Shown here: positions 31,615-42,788 of the stretch, one piece after another | Position numbering within the stretch: the stretch's first letter is position 1 | How the letters are laid out: each line of letters starts with the position of its first letter | From: Desarmillaria ectypa | Lineage: Eukaryota; Basidiomycota; Agaricomycetes; Agaricales; Physalacriaceae | Direction: 5' to 3' | Assembly (NCBI GenBank): GCA_030407005.1 | Contig: JAUDYN010000004.1 | Coordinates: forward strand, 2,294,001 to 2,358,000 | Length of the DNA: 64,000 nt | Program-made: the position numbers and the translations under genes | Notes under the pieces: generated by a model | Seen by the model: only the letters and a program-made list of their open reading frames with translations | Database searches by the model: none | Told to the model about the DNA's origin: nothing

Positions 31615-33533
31615 TCATACCCTACGCCTGGTCCCCGACTCAGACAAGGAATCCCCCTGCTTCATTTTGTGTATTTTTTCGCGTTTCCCAAAGTCAGAGT
31701 CATGTATTTCCTGTGCGCAATGTTAAACTTTCAAACTCGCAAACATAGAGAGTTACTGACCATATTCGCCAGGCGTTTGGCGGTAGACACAGCATTTAGT
31801 TTCTCCAGCACTCGAGCCTCGGGTACGTTCATCTCGGTTAATTGCGTGTCTACGAAAGCCGTTAGACACATACAAAAGTATAAGGGTAGTGGCTCACTGA
31901 TTCGACCCTCTATCCGCAATACCCGGTCTTCGTCACGCTCCGTTACAAAACTGATAGCGACACCCCCTTTACCTGCACGCGCTGTTCTACCAACTCTGTG
32001 CGTGTATTCCTCCGGCTCCATGGGCATGTCCCAATTTATTACCAGCGCAACGTCTTCAATATCGAGACCACGACTACCCACGTCCGTTGACACTAGGACG
32101 GGCACCACCGATGACCGGAACAACGAGAGTGACGAGAGTCGTTCCCGCTGCGTCAGCCGCGAATGTAAAGCCGTACTTCGTATCGATAGCGTCTTCAGTA
32201 CAAGCGTCAGGTAGGCTGCTGTTCTGGGACGGTTGCAAAATATAATTGTTGGTGGCAGCTGCTCCGGAACATCCTCTTCATCCGTCAGCTTCTTTTTATC
32301 CCGTTTGGCCTTTGATGGTTTCCCAAATTTTTTGACTGGCTCAGGCGGTGCGCGCCGCATATGTAAGGTCGACTCCGGGGGATTGCACAGCAGATAATAC
32401 AAATAGGATTCTCGGACGTGCGATGGCACGAGAATATAGTGCTGTTTTAGTGTCTCAACAGTCTCAATACTATGGAAACATGAACAACAGTACATTAAAG
32501 AAGACAAAACACGTACGCCTCGGACATTCTGTGTACAAATGGTTTCTGTTTCCCGGGTTGCGGTTCGGCATTAGCCAAGTTTTCGATTGATTCGGTCATG
32601 GTCGCGGTGAATAAGCATGTCTGCCGTGATTTGGGAAGAACTCCGAAAAGATGGGCTAGCTCCGGTGCGAAAGTTGGTGTAAGAAGACGATCTGCTTCAT
32701 CTAAGACCTGAATGCGATATCATTAGTCCCAGAAGCCTCAGAAATTATAGAGCTTACCAAAAATTTCACCCGGGACAGATTCCATTCCCCGCTTCCGCTG
32801 TTCAAATGATCAACGAGACGGCCTGGTGTGGCAACGACAACGTGGGGGCGGTTTCCAAGTTCCAAACTTTGAGCCATCATATCCATGCCTCCAACAATGA
32901 CAGACGTGCGAATGTTCAAAGCAGCCCCAAGCACTGCAAATTGCTCCGAAATTTGAAAGGCTAACTCCCTACAGGCTACGATGAATAAGAGAACGTGGGC
33001 ACCGAGTGAGGCACAGTGACTTACCGAGTGGGTGTTAGTACTAGTGCATATATCCCATAGGGATCTACAGCAAGCTTTTGGAGTATGGGTAGGGCGAATG
33101 TGATGGTCTTTCCTGAGCCCGTTTTCGCGTTTCCGATGCAGTCCCTGCCTGTAGCGTGTGAGTATGCAAGCAAAAAGAAAATAGCAACGGCCGCACCTGA
33201 CAAGAGGGGAGGTATACACGCTGCCTGAACTTCTGTTGGCATTCGTATTGACATGGAGGTGAGAGCCGCCTGCAATGGCCTAGATATTCCCAAGTCTGGG
33301 AAGGAGGTATGTTTGGAAGTCGTGGCGGTCAGAGCTGGCCTCAGTTGTGAGGGATCTTTTGTTTTGAAGCGGGATAAGCTGTTCAGTTCTCCGGCGGGTA
33401 TTTCTTCATCGCTCTGAATTTGTCGAAGTTTATCTCCAGCATCACTGTCATCGCTGTAAGTATCTTCGTCGTCATCTGATACTCTTGGTCGCTTGTTGGG
33501 CGCCTGAAAAACTATGTCGGTCCTGCGTTTCAT
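31615..33533 (-). CDS. DBP8: DEAD-box RNA helicase DBP8 (DDX49 group)
   Basis: The frame starts at ATG 33533 (MKRRTDIVF). After a 90-residue acidic N-part come the Q motif region ([14 protein letters not shown]...[11 protein letters not shown]), Walker [27 protein letters not shown] (spanning the intron near 32,700-32,760), SAT-like [14 protein letters not shown] and [10 protein letters not shown], then a C-terminus [17 protein letters not shown] typical of Dbp8. The stop is at 31617-31615. At least five short introns are needed; one splits the P-loop exon at about 33,150-33,197. Dbp8 is a nucleolar ATPase for small ribosomal subunit assembly. An in-frame ATG 27 nt upstream is less likely because it lacks family similarity. 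Confidence 0.93.
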
Positions 33534-33875
33534 AGTGATTGGCAGACACAAAGTATGCAATGTATGTCACACAGGTCACACCATATTTTTCCGGCGATCA
33601 TTTTTTCCAATTTTTTTTTCTCGTTCCCGGCAATGTTCACACTGATGTTTTCCGTCCCTGGTGCACTCAACTAGGCGAGGATACCACCGATTCTCGAGCA
33701 CAGGTCGGGCTTGCTAAGTCTCTAACCATTCACTAGGGGAACTTTGAAATTGATTACTAGTTGCCATCGTCTACTACTACTATACTAGTAGTACTCGGCC
33801 CGTCCTGATCGCTCTAAATACAGAGGCTGACATGAATGGAAGCCCCCATCGCGCCCATCACCTTACTGGTCTGTT
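33534..33875. promoter_or_regulatory. Divergent promoter region, DBP8 / DUF302 gene
   Basis: 342 bp separate two divergent start codons. The region has a T-rich run at 33,600-33,630 and an 8-bp inverted repeat TACTACTA/TAGTAGTA (33775-33793). No TATA box is convincing. Confidence 0.45.
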
Positions 33876-34432
33876 ATGTCCAAGACAATTACCTCGTTTA
33901 CCGCCCAGTTGGTCACATTCACCACTCCTTTACCCGTTTCAGAAGTTTTGTGCCGTCTCGACCAGGAAGCTAACAGGGAGCGATGTACCGGATTGATCCC
34001 TTTCCTCAAGTCTGGCGTTCCTAAAGAAACATTTGAGGAGGGCTTGAAGAAAATGGCCGATGGTAACGATTTCTTGTGAGCGCTAAGCATTTCATCAGTC
34101 ACGTTTGAGTACTTAGCGTATTTAGATTCTTCTTCCAAATCAATCACTCCGTTTGGATGAAAACCTACAATGAAAACGTCCCGACGGCAATAGTGTACAC
34201 CATTGGAAATCCGGTCATCGCGGAAACGATGATGAGGCATGACCTTCGAGCCTCCCTTAACATTCCTCCTCGTCTTCTAATCCTGGAAAAGGCGGATGGT
34301 AGTGGGACGGATATCGTATATCATCTACCATCCTCTGTGATGGCGTTGGAGGATAACACGGCACTAAAAGCCGCTGCTCAAGTCCTCGATGACAAAGTTG
34401 AACAACTGCTCACGAAGGTTACGGAGCTATAG
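33876..34432 (+). CDS. DUF302-type small protein
   Basis: Two exons, 33876-34075 and 34126-34432, joined by a 50-nt GT-AG intron. The 168-residue product reads MSKTITSFTAQLVTFTT at the start, has FFFQINHSVWMKTYNEN across the intron, then AIVYTIGNPVIAETMMRHD and LRASLNIPPRLLILEKADG. The last two are the signature of the DUF302 fold, a small alpha/beta domain found in bacteria and fungi. Its biochemical role is unknown. There is no signal peptide or membrane segment. Starting at 33876 gives the standard length. Confidence 0.75.
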
Positions 34433-34833
34433 AGGTGGGAGATTGCATGCTACTTCGAAACTATTCTAACCAATACTGACAGAAGCACGATGGGGGCCTT
34501 TGCAAGACGCTGTACGACTGAATATACAAACAACAGTTATGACTGTTGCTGAAGACTTCTGATCATTCCGAATAAGAATTACTAATGACGAACTATTCTG
34601 CTTCCCGCAGCGGTGCCCCTTGAGATACATCTTCGCTCTGATCAGTATTTTAAACCCGCGGGTAAATTCCATACCGGAGAGGGGAGCAAAAATATCAATA
34701 CTGAACAGCATATATTACATCCTTCAAACATCTCTTCTTTCAAGCTCATTTCAGCCTCCGAAGGTAAGTTATAACTAACAAATATTTAAACAGTGCACCT
34801 TCATTACATTGAAGTTGACCAGTGTTGTGCCGA
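34433..34833. other. Intergenic region between convergent genes
   Basis: This is the 3' flank of the DUF302 gene and of the HMG-box-like locus. Only short frames are present and nothing is recognised. Confidence 0.5.
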
Positions 34834-35541
34834 TCAGCGACTTGACGCGTTGCGATGGTGCAGTCGCTGATCGGCTCTGTATCGTCGGCCCCAGCCTCCT
34901 GATCGCTTCCCTGACGGCTTTTCATCCTTGTGCTGCAGTGAGAACTTATAATTAGGATACTTTTCGCGATGAGTCTCTAGCGCCTCCTTTGCCTTCACTA
35001 TGAAGGAATGACGCCCCTCGGGAGCGGCACGATACCGATGTTGGAGGCATGGCATCCGATGTCGCTGCATGTATATGATGAAGACCAAGACTGTTGCCCG
35101 TATTCCGGGGAGGCAGGGATAACGGCATCGAATATTCATCTACAGAAAACGCAGGTAGAGTGGCAGATGAGGGAATATGGGTAATGACATCGAATTGTTG
35201 TCTAAAGCAGGCGTAGGAAGAGTGGCACGTGAAAGAACATAGGGCGTCAAAGGGTAGGAACCTGGTGTAGGGGCCACATCTAGAGGAACAATGTTTTGAG
35301 CGACGTCCAACGCGTTCAGAGATCCATGCGCGAGGGTGCTACGCGCCGATCGTGCCAAATGAATCCCCGACAAAGAAAGGTTATTGAGCTCTTCGGTAGG
35401 GGGGGAGTAACGATCTTGAGGATGTTGATTCTGGAAGGACCAAGTGGAGTTGAATAGACTCGGCATATCTAATCGATACACAAAGGGACATTAGCTTCTC
35501 TCCGTATAAGGATGGTTCTAATACGTACTGCTGCTTTGCAT
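34834..35541 (-). pseudogene. HMG-box-like gene, second half of the box only
   Basis: A short first exon (ATG 35541, MQSS) splices through a GT-AG intron ending at about 35,474 into a frame of about 105 codons rich in Ser, Pro and Leu (MPSLFNSTWSFQNQ, closing near 35,140). Downstream, in another frame (about 35,040-34,834), is RAAPEGRHSFIVKAKEALE followed by THREKYPNYKF. This is the third helix and C-terminus of an HMG box as in fungal transcription factors, followed by a basic tail. The first half of the box (usually RPPNAFILFR) is not visible in any frame. Either an exon is missing, making this a broken gene, or the box is truncated. I cannot give a certain exon joining. Confidence 0.4.
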
Positions 35542-35998
35542 CTTGAGGTTAAGGAAGTGGAAGCAAGTTAAACTTTGTGAGTGGCCGATGAAGTGCACGC
35601 GAAAGACCCTTCTCTTTCATATTAACAGGCAACTTTTATATTCTTTGCCGATGCCATTGACGCTTCGGGAAGATAAGTTCAGTCTGACCCAAAACAAAAT
35701 CTGCAGCAAAGGCTCAGGACACGCGACTATTTGAAAGGGATATCGCCTTTCAAGTCACATGAGAAGACAAAGCAAGCTGGCATGGAAACCGCCGATTAGG
35801 AACACGAGGATTGGTTAGGACAGGCCTTGGCTCCTGGCGTGATATAGCGGTGCATTCTGAAAGCGAGTACAGGGATCTACCTGAGTCTACATTTGCTTTC
35901 TTCGACGCCTACCTAAAGCTGTTACCTATAGATCTGAAGGTGTATCAGCAGAAGTCCGTGGAAAACCGAAGATCGACTTGCGATAACGTATCGGTCCT
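35542..35998. other. Intergenic region between the HMG-box-like locus and SUA5
   Basis: Two short plus-strand frames (35543-35734 and 35811-36002) show no known motif and no conserved start context. I see no gene here. Confidence 0.5.
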
Positions 35999-37243
35999 CT
36001 AAAAGGTCAGGTATTTGAATTCGCTGGCGGCTTTCTTGACGCGATTCATCACAGCAAGGCCCTCTTGGAACTCCTCTATTTCCTCAATGAGTATTAGGTC
36101 CACCCCTTCCTCTTCTAATGTGAGCAAACCATCGAACAGCTTTTGAGCGGTAACCGCAGGGTTGCTGATAGGCCCCAGGAAAAAACGATGCCATTCTATT
36201 CCATTGGGTAATGTGAACGTTCCGAGGACAGAGTCAGTCGGTGTTAATAGTCCGACCCTGATAGAGCGTGAAAGATCACTATGGTGCGATAGGGTCGCTA
36301 GATATTTCGAAGCATTGTAGCTTTGTTCTCCTGCTGGGGCAAGGGAACGCGTGAAGAGTAGCGTGACTGGCACCGATGGGGAATAGTGCCTGTATTTCAT
36401 ACCCGGAGTAGTTGGTGCTTGTTCTAACTCCGGATCTGCATAGTCGCGTCGATGCACTAAAACCTGCGGCATACATTCCGCGCCATCCAGTTCTTGCAGT
36501 AAAACCCGGGACATATCCTCAACGGTGACACCTCCTGGTCGGAGCACGCGAATATTGCCGTCGGACTGCAAACCATCCACAACTGTGCTCTCCACCCCAA
36601 CGTCACAAGGGCCTCCGTCTAGAATGATACCAAGTCTGCCGTTGTGGTCGCGTAAGACATGTTCAGCGCGTGTTGGACTGGGCTTCCCTGAACTGTTTGC
36701 GCTGGGTGCTGCCAGTGGAGCATCAACAACAGCTATTAAGGCTCTGGCGACGGGATGTGAAGGCATTCGGATTGCAACTGTGGGATGATTTGCTGTGATG
36801 ATGGATGGAACAACATCAGGGTCACTGGGAAAAAGAAGGGTCAATGCTCCAGGCCAGAAATGTCTCATAAGAATTTGGTAGGTTGCTGGAAGCGTGAAAT
36901 CGGAGGGAATGATTGAACGGAGCATCTTGAACGAAGATACATGTACGATAAGAGGGTTATCTGATGGACGGCCTTTGGTTGTGAATATGCGGGACGCTGC
37001 TGTCGAATTCAAAGCGAGAGCACCGAGGCCGTACACGGTCTCGGTAGGGAACGCGACTGTCTGAAGATCATGGAGATGGCGGGCAGCGATTTGTAGCGAA
37101 GCTAATGTATCTGGAGAGGTTATTGTAGGTTCTTCTGATGCAGAATCGAAGGAGATGGAAGCAGGATCGCATTTGAGCACTTTGGTGGATGTAGCAGCCA
37201 TTCTGAGGTATCGGTAGCCGATTTTGAGGCTCATCTGAGTCAA
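35999..37243 (-). CDS. SUA5: Threonylcarbamoyl-AMP synthase Sua5 (YrdC-like plus Sua5 domain)
   Basis: An uninterrupted 414-codon frame. Residues about 45-240 form the YrdC-like catalytic domain: AFPTETVYGLGALAL, KGRPSDNPLIVHV, FWPGALTLLF, VAIRMPSHPVARALI, PLAAPSANSSGKPSPT and DGGPCDVGVESTVVD. The C-terminal Sua5 domain follows a linker with PGMKYRHYSPSVPVTLL. The enzyme makes threonylcarbamoyl-AMP from threonine, bicarbonate and ATP, the first step of t6A at position 37 of ANN-decoding tRNAs, in cytosol and mitochondria. The upstream Met (MTQMSLKIGYRYLRM) gives a basic, hydroxylated leader that could target mitochondria; the Met 14 residues later would start the cytosolic form. It has no intron, unlike its neighbours. 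Confidence 0.96.
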   Translation of the reverse strand: MTQMSLKIGYRYLRMAATSTKVLKCDPASISFDSASEEPTITSPDTLASLQIAARHLHDLQTVAFPTETVYGLGALALNSTAASRIFTTKGRPSDNPLIVHVSSFKMLRSIIPSDFTLPATYQILMRHFWPGALTLLFPSDPDVVPSIITANHPTVAIRMPSHPVARALIAVVDAPLAAPSANSSGKPSPTRAEHVLRDHNGRLGIILDGGPCDVGVESTVVDGLQSDGNIRVLRPGGVTVEDMSRVLLQELDGAECMPQVLVHRRDYADPELEQAPTTPGMKYRHYSPSVPVTLLFTRSLAPAGEQSYNASKYLATLSHHSDLSRSIRVGLLTPTDSVLGTFTLPNGIEWHRFFLGPISNPAVTAQKLFDGLLTLEEEGVDLILIEEIEEFQEGLAVMNRVKKAASEFKYLTF

Positions 37244-37314
37244 AAGATTTTTATTTGTTTTGCCTTATTTGTGCTGGAGTCGTAGGTGAGAAGAGCCAAG
37301 GAGCGGTACAACAT

Positions 37315-37728
37315 CTATTTGGGCTGGTGGGTTACAGGCATGTCGAGGCCTACTCGCCGAGCGGTGGCATGAATCCTCTCTTCCGCTGTCAGGTCTATCA
37401 AGGGATTGTATCTGTCCAAGAGGAGCTGGCGAGACCATGAATACAGAGAAACCCTCGACGATATTGAGGCGCACCTTGTGTTGCCTTAAAGCTTGCATGA
37501 GTGCTACAGCATTTTGAACGTCCTTCAGGACGTGCTCGTTCCCGGATTGCCGGTATCCCTCTAAAATGGATCGAAAACTGGACGACAAGGGATTGACAAC
37601 GTTTCGTTTGGAAGATGCCTGTAAGACATTAACGCTGAAGCCATATACTAATCGAACGAGCTAACTGATTTTCTCAGTTCACGAAGAATAGAGCGATACG
37701 TTGAGGCTACGACATGTTGGGAGGCCAT
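37315..37728 (-). CDS. FMC1: ATP synthase assembly factor FMC1-like, mitochondrial
   Basis: Three exons, 37728-37666, 37618-37475 and 37425-37315, with 47- and 49-nt introns, encode a protein of about 105 residues. It starts MASQHVVASTYRSILRELRK, an LYR-like N-terminus, and ends with LLLDRYNPLIDLTAEERI and ARRVGLDMPV, the part typical of fungal Fmc1. Fmc1 helps assemble or stabilise the mitochondrial F1-ATPase with Atp12. The gene stands 71 bp upstream of the SUA5 start on the same strand. A read-through of intron 2 gives a longer but meaningless tail, so splicing is favoured. Confidence 0.85.
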
Positions 37729-38113
37729 GAAGAGAGGAATCACGCAGATGTGACGACTTTCACGTGCCGTTATTTACCAAACAACGTGACTTGCGTGCTG
37801 GTTGGCGGTTCCAGCAATGTTGACTTTGTTCGACATGTCCTTTCTCCACGTGGTGCCTAGTCGACAATGGTAACGAACATTGTTCCTGTTCTTGAATGGT
37901 AGTTTTATCTTACTCTTTTACGACAATCCAATTGTTCACGAAAATCAGGGCTGCCACATGAGACTGGTATAAAACGGAGGCAGTCAGGTCATTGATGATT
38001 CGTTGGTGTCCTCAAGTCCAGCTTCAATATTTACTCAGTCCCTGTGTCTCCTCGACTTTCTCGTTCCCTAATCCCTCTCATCTTGTGTTCTATCTTCCTT
38101 GCCCTTTTTCTAG
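37729..38113. promoter_or_regulatory. Divergent promoter region, FMC1 / RRM protein gene
   Basis: 385 bp lie between two divergent start codons. A pyrimidine-rich run (about 38,040-38,113) precedes the RRM gene start, as is common before fungal start sites. No clear TATA box or operator was found. Confidence 0.4.
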
Positions 38114-39023
38114 ATGGTTCGCATTCACTGGTCTCTCTTATCCAAGGAAGGAGTAAAAAAAGCAGGACAACTTGCTCAGGTTAGTGCACTGCTTCTTGTC
38201 GACGCCGGCTAATTTTTTGGTGTAGGGTTACTTTTACACGTCTGGAGCTCTAGTGCAAGAGCCTGATACCGCTGAGAACCCCAAACCGAAACCCCTCAAC
38301 CAAACAGAACGTGACGAGATTGAGAAAAAGCGCATGCTCGCCATGATTCGTCGCGGTCTAAGCGCTCATCCCATCATCTTTGTAGGGAATGTATGATTAC
38401 TTTACCGACAACACGTGAGCAATATTCTGAAAACAGTTGTTAGGTCCCTCCTACTTTCACTCACGATGAGCTCTACGACTTCTTCTCTTCTCACTGTGGC
38501 AAAGTCCGTAGCCTTGAGATTCGTTGCAGCCAAGGATGTCCAGTCCCGATGGAATCCCTTGGGCCCGACTATACTCCGAACATCTACTATGCCACTGTCG
38601 AATTCTACAGCCATACTGCTGTTCATAGAGCCCTTTGCAAGCCCACCAAATTCAAGGGCGTGAAGTTGCAGGTGATAGTCTTGAACGGCATTTCCTTGGT
38701 TATCTCTCATCGTTTTGCCCCAGATTACTGTTTCCAGACGATTGCTGCCGGAAGTGAGGAGATACATTGCTGGTGCGAGGGAGATTTTATAGGTAAGAAC
38801 TTCTGCTGACCATTGACCAGATATCTCCGAGAATGAGGATGCCAAGCAGACCAACAGCGCTCTTCCTCGTCGTCCTATGCAAGATTTTTCTGTCTGTCAG
38901 AGTCATTGTATTGCTGACTTCGTTTACAGACCATACCGAGAGCAAGGAACTCTTATTCTGCCTGACCCGTCCCCCGACGTAAACGTGGTGGTTGGAGTAG
39001 GATTTCCCAAAACTATTGTGTAG
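38114..39023 (+). CDS. RRM-domain RNA-binding protein, function unknown
   Basis: The first exon starts MVRIHWSLLSKEGVKKAGQL and is followed by a short intron (about 38,180-38,225). The next exon has a charged helix (NQTERDEIEKKRMLAMIRRG). An RRM follows, with RNP2-like IIFVGNVPPTF (before the intron at about 38,388-38,443) and HDELYDFFSSHCGKVRSLEI, and the RNP1-like YYATVEFYSHTAVHRAL. An intron follows KLQ near 38,669. The last exons are less certain: the frame PYREQGTLILPDPSPDV, ending at TAG 39021-39023, has the look of coding sequence, but no GT donor gives the right phase. The gene is real; its 3' structure is tentative. Confidence 0.65.
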
Positions 39024-39414
39024 AAGACGATAGCATGTATAGTAGAATGCATTAAATGTCGCCATATTGAGTACATAACACTATTAGGAGTTAGACTGAA
39101 TTTCCACATGGCGCTCTATACAGCTCCCGAATGTGCCGCATTGGGACCTTCCACTGTCTTACCTTTCACAAGAAGCATCCCTGTCGCTGTGCCCAACGTC
39201 GAGCAGCTATCCTTCCTGCATGGGATCACCCTAGGAAATTCTAGCACGACGCCAGCGGCGAGAACGGAACCCTTGCCACATCATATGCGCCATTGTCTCG
39301 ACATCACCCGCTTACAAACCGCCATCCTCACCAAGTTGGCCCTATTGGTGCCCTTTCTGGTTCGTCTGTAAATTGATTCCTGCCAGCTCGAGATCAGCGT
39401 CGTCATCGAGTATT
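39024..39414. other. Intergenic region, promoter side of the eIF4A-like gene
   Basis: The region contains an 87-codon plus-strand frame (39108-39371) with no known motif and no splice link to the next gene. It probably contains the downstream gene's leader. Confidence 0.45.
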
Positions 39415-42400
39415 ATGGCAAGGAGCGCTGCGCTCAATCCTGCCTCGATGCCCTTCTTCCCAGGCAACCTCCGTGCCAGTGACGATGAAGGCGACTTGAC
39501 TTTTCGACGGCATCCTTTTCGTTCCAACGATCCAAACCATAGCTCGTTTTCGTCAATGTCTTCCGTATCCATTTCGCCTACAGAATTCCGTACCGCTAGG
39601 TCTTCTCCCAGCCCGCCACAAGACGACCTGGCTAATATGCAGAGCACTTTCAAGTCTCCTTTCGATTTGCCGCGACGGTCACCTTCCTTCCGCCAGGTAG
39701 AGACGGGAAGACCGTATCCTGTCATAGAGAACCGAGTCTCTCGTGAGGCCAGTTTGTTGGGCAGTCTGGAATCATTGCCAGAGGGGGAGGACAGTGTTGC
39801 TACCCCTGGGCCTCTCAGCCAGGACAGCAGTGCGGCCGTTGGATCACCCTTTTTCCCAATGCAACAGCAGCCTCGAGAACGTTTTTCGACGCCACCCGCC
39901 GTTCCTGGCCTCAACGGATCATCTCACACCATCATCGGCGGTCCCACCTCCTCTTCCCCCGTGTCGTCCCTCGATTCCGGCAGCCACCTCAACTCTGGTT
40001 CAGATGGACCGACATTTGAAGCACAGCTCAAGGCTTCCCCCTTACTTCACGATATACTGGATCGCCTCGTCCGATGTGAGTATTCCACTCGGGAAATTCA
40101 CAGGGATCTTGGTGAACTGCATCGCAAAGTCAACATACTTGTGGACCGCTCCACCGCCACTGCCAGCAATATGCAACCGGAATTCAAGGACCCGTTTGCA
40201 AGCAATAGCCGTAGGCCAAGTTATGCAAACCTCATGAATGCACCCCGCGCTTCCTTGGGCAATATTGCCCCTAACCAGGTCCCTCCTTCTGACGACATTA
40301 ATTCGATTTCTCAACGTCTAAATACTCTCACTTCGTCCGTTGGTCAGCTTATTGCGCTCCAAACACAACATGTCCAGCCGCCACCAATATCTGGCTTGCC
40401 CAACGGTGGTCTTATTGGGCCTCCCAAAACTCATACGTCGAACCTAGACTTCCTTTCTACTCAGCAATCTAATGTCAACACACTGGGCCATGGGTTGCCC
40501 AATCGTCCGGATATGCGACCTTCGCCTCGTCTTCCAAACCCCCCCATGCGCACTTGGTCTACCGGAACCCTTGATCTACCCGTTCGACCTCCCGAAACGA
40601 CTATCGGGCGTCAGGAAGGGTTTCCTCGTGACAAACGACGCTCCGTTTCAAGTCTCATGCGCCGTGATTCAGCTGGCGTCCGTTCTTTTTTTCCCCCACT
40701 GGTTCGTTTCTTCTCTGATCATATCTTTTTTCATAGATGTTGGATCCAAATGATTCGAACTCTTTACGCGATTCTGGCCCAATGATTACCAAGTGGGAAC
40801 AGCTTTCGCTAGCACCTGAGCTCCAGGTTTCATTGAACTCTTTCGGGTAATCATTCCCTATTCCTTGACGCCCAGTCTTCGTGCTGATGTCATTATCATA
40901 GTGTGGGTCCCCCAAATAAAATCCAGCAACGGGCGTTACCATTCCTCTTGAGGGGATCGGATATCATTGCTCAAGCGCCGCCAACCCAAGAGCGGATTGC
41001 CGCATATGTCATTCCGGCTATCCAGACGGCGCTGACCCATTCTGATAGTCTGAAACCGGTGGTCCTTATGATTTCTACCACTGTAGATCAAGCTACCCAA
41101 GCTCACCGCATGATTCGTGATCTGGGGTCTGGTATAGGTGTCAGATCCGTGTTAGCTGTAGGCGCAGTCAAAGACTTCCATGCCGAGCTGCAGCTAGTCC
41201 TCTCTAACAAACCACAAGTTGTTTGCGGCACACCCCAGAAATTACATGCTCTGTTCACGACGCCGGGAGGTCTCGATGGTTCAGATGTTCGTTTCCTAGT
41301 GCTCGACGAGGTGGACCAGCTCATCGCGCGTAACATGCACGAATTCGTATTCAATATCGTCAAATTGCTGCCTCCAGCTCGTTCGCGCCCGCCGGGTTCA
41401 GTGACGCCCACTCCTCCGGGTGGTTCGTCGAATAATTCGCCTGTTCCGGGTCCCCCAGCCAGGAAGATGTCTACTTTAGGCGGCACGCCGGTCTCAGACA
41501 CCGAAGGACGTTCTAGCCCTCAGGTTGCAGAGGGCCAACAATCTGCCGAACGCCAGACGGCGCTGTTCTCTAATACCGTTCCTCAAGACGTGTTGAACTT
41601 GGCAACAGCCATTCAACTGAAGGAGCCTGTCAGAGTCCTTGTACGCCGGGATGGCACGGTGACTAACATCGAGACATCACCAAATTTCCGTGGTCTTCGA
41701 CAGTTCTATTTGTATCTGGCGTTCACTGCTGGTGGGCGCTCCGATCCTTCTTATGTTGAAGGTGGCCTAGGAATAATTGGATCAGGGAGAAGCACTTCCA
41801 GTGCTGAGAGCGTTCAGGCTCGCGAATGGAAGCTAGATGCGCTCGCTGATATACTGGATGACGTTGACGTTGCACAGGCCATCGTTCACGTCGGTGGTGT
41901 TACCGCGTTAGATGCAGTTGTGTATAAATTGGCTAGTCGAGGTTTGGAGGCCATTCCTCTGGTACGGAGGTTTGTTCCTCACACAGCCATGGTTTTATTG
42001 ACATTGTGCATAGCATGGCGATATGAATTCTACGACCAAGTTGGCTGCTCTGAGCAAGTTTAAGAGCTCGCCTTCTGTTGTCATGAGACAACCTGTAACA
42101 AAAATTCTCGTTATTTATGATGTTCACGTTCAAGAAATATCCCAAATCCCATTGATTATAAATTATGGTGCGTGTGGTTCTTTTTCCCGTCCATTTGACC
42201 TCATTTCTTTCGCTCCAGATCTACCGAAAGCCGTCGAGGAGTACACTCATCGGTGAGTACGATAGACCCACAATCCGATAACTTCTCATCACACTCATCT
42301 AGCATTGCCCCTGCCGTCGCACCTAATAATTACTCTCGTGGAGGGGTCGTAATCAACTTCGTAACTGCTACAGGTGGTGACGTCGAAATGCTCCGGTCCA

Positions 42401-42575
42401 TCGAGTGTTTCCACAAGTAACGCGTTTCGCCTCTCTTTATGTTATACAGATACTGACTATTTTTCACTTTTCTAGAATCAAATGCGTAAGTCTATATTTG
42501 TAATACTAATACTTGATTCTTCTCTGACATTGCCTACAGCCTGAAGTTCCCATCAGTCTCCGTGACATAGTCTAA
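39415..42575 (+). CDS. Catalytically degenerate eIF4A-like DEAD-box protein with a long disordered N-terminus
   Basis: Eight exons: 39415-40677, 40737-40846, 40902-41961, 42014-42167, 42219-42252, 42303-42416, 42476-42485 (10 nt) and 42540-42575. The first encodes about 420 residues rich in Ser, Pro and Asn with a predicted helix near SPLLHDILDRLVRCEYSTRE. The rest is colinear with eIF4A: Q motif FGVGPPNKIQQRALP, VLVRRDGTVTNIE, HGDMNSTTK, LPKAVEEYTHR and CPEVPISLRDIV at the end. Catalytic motifs are lost: Walker A reads AQAPPTQER, DEAD reads DEVD, SAT reads SNT, ARGID reads VQEIS, and the motif VI arginines are gone. A 60-residue insert follows motif II. It is predicted to keep the two-RecA fold without ATPase activity; a role in translation control is inference only. 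Confidence 0.85.
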
Positions 42576-42788
42576 ATTGATCACCATTCTGTGTTCTTGT
42601 ATCCCTATCGCACAATGCTCTATTCGTCTTTTATCGTCGTCTGCTACGCCTATTATACTCGCATCTCACTGTTCGATACCCTTATACTGCACCCTGCGCG
42701 CCTCCCAGATTGTTTCATTACTAGTTTCATCCCTTTGTTTCTCTCACCACTGTATAGCAGCTCTCATTTTATTCCATTTGGATGGTTA

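Noticed and set aside
33775..33793. Inverted repeat TACTACTA/TAGTAGTA
   Set aside because: Simple trinucleotide runs give such palindromes by chance. It is too short for a terminator or transposon end.
37265..37588. Unspliced 107-residue reading of the FMC1 gene
   Set aside because: It reads through an intron with good GT and AG ends. Splicing restores the conserved C-terminus RYNPLIDLTAEERI.
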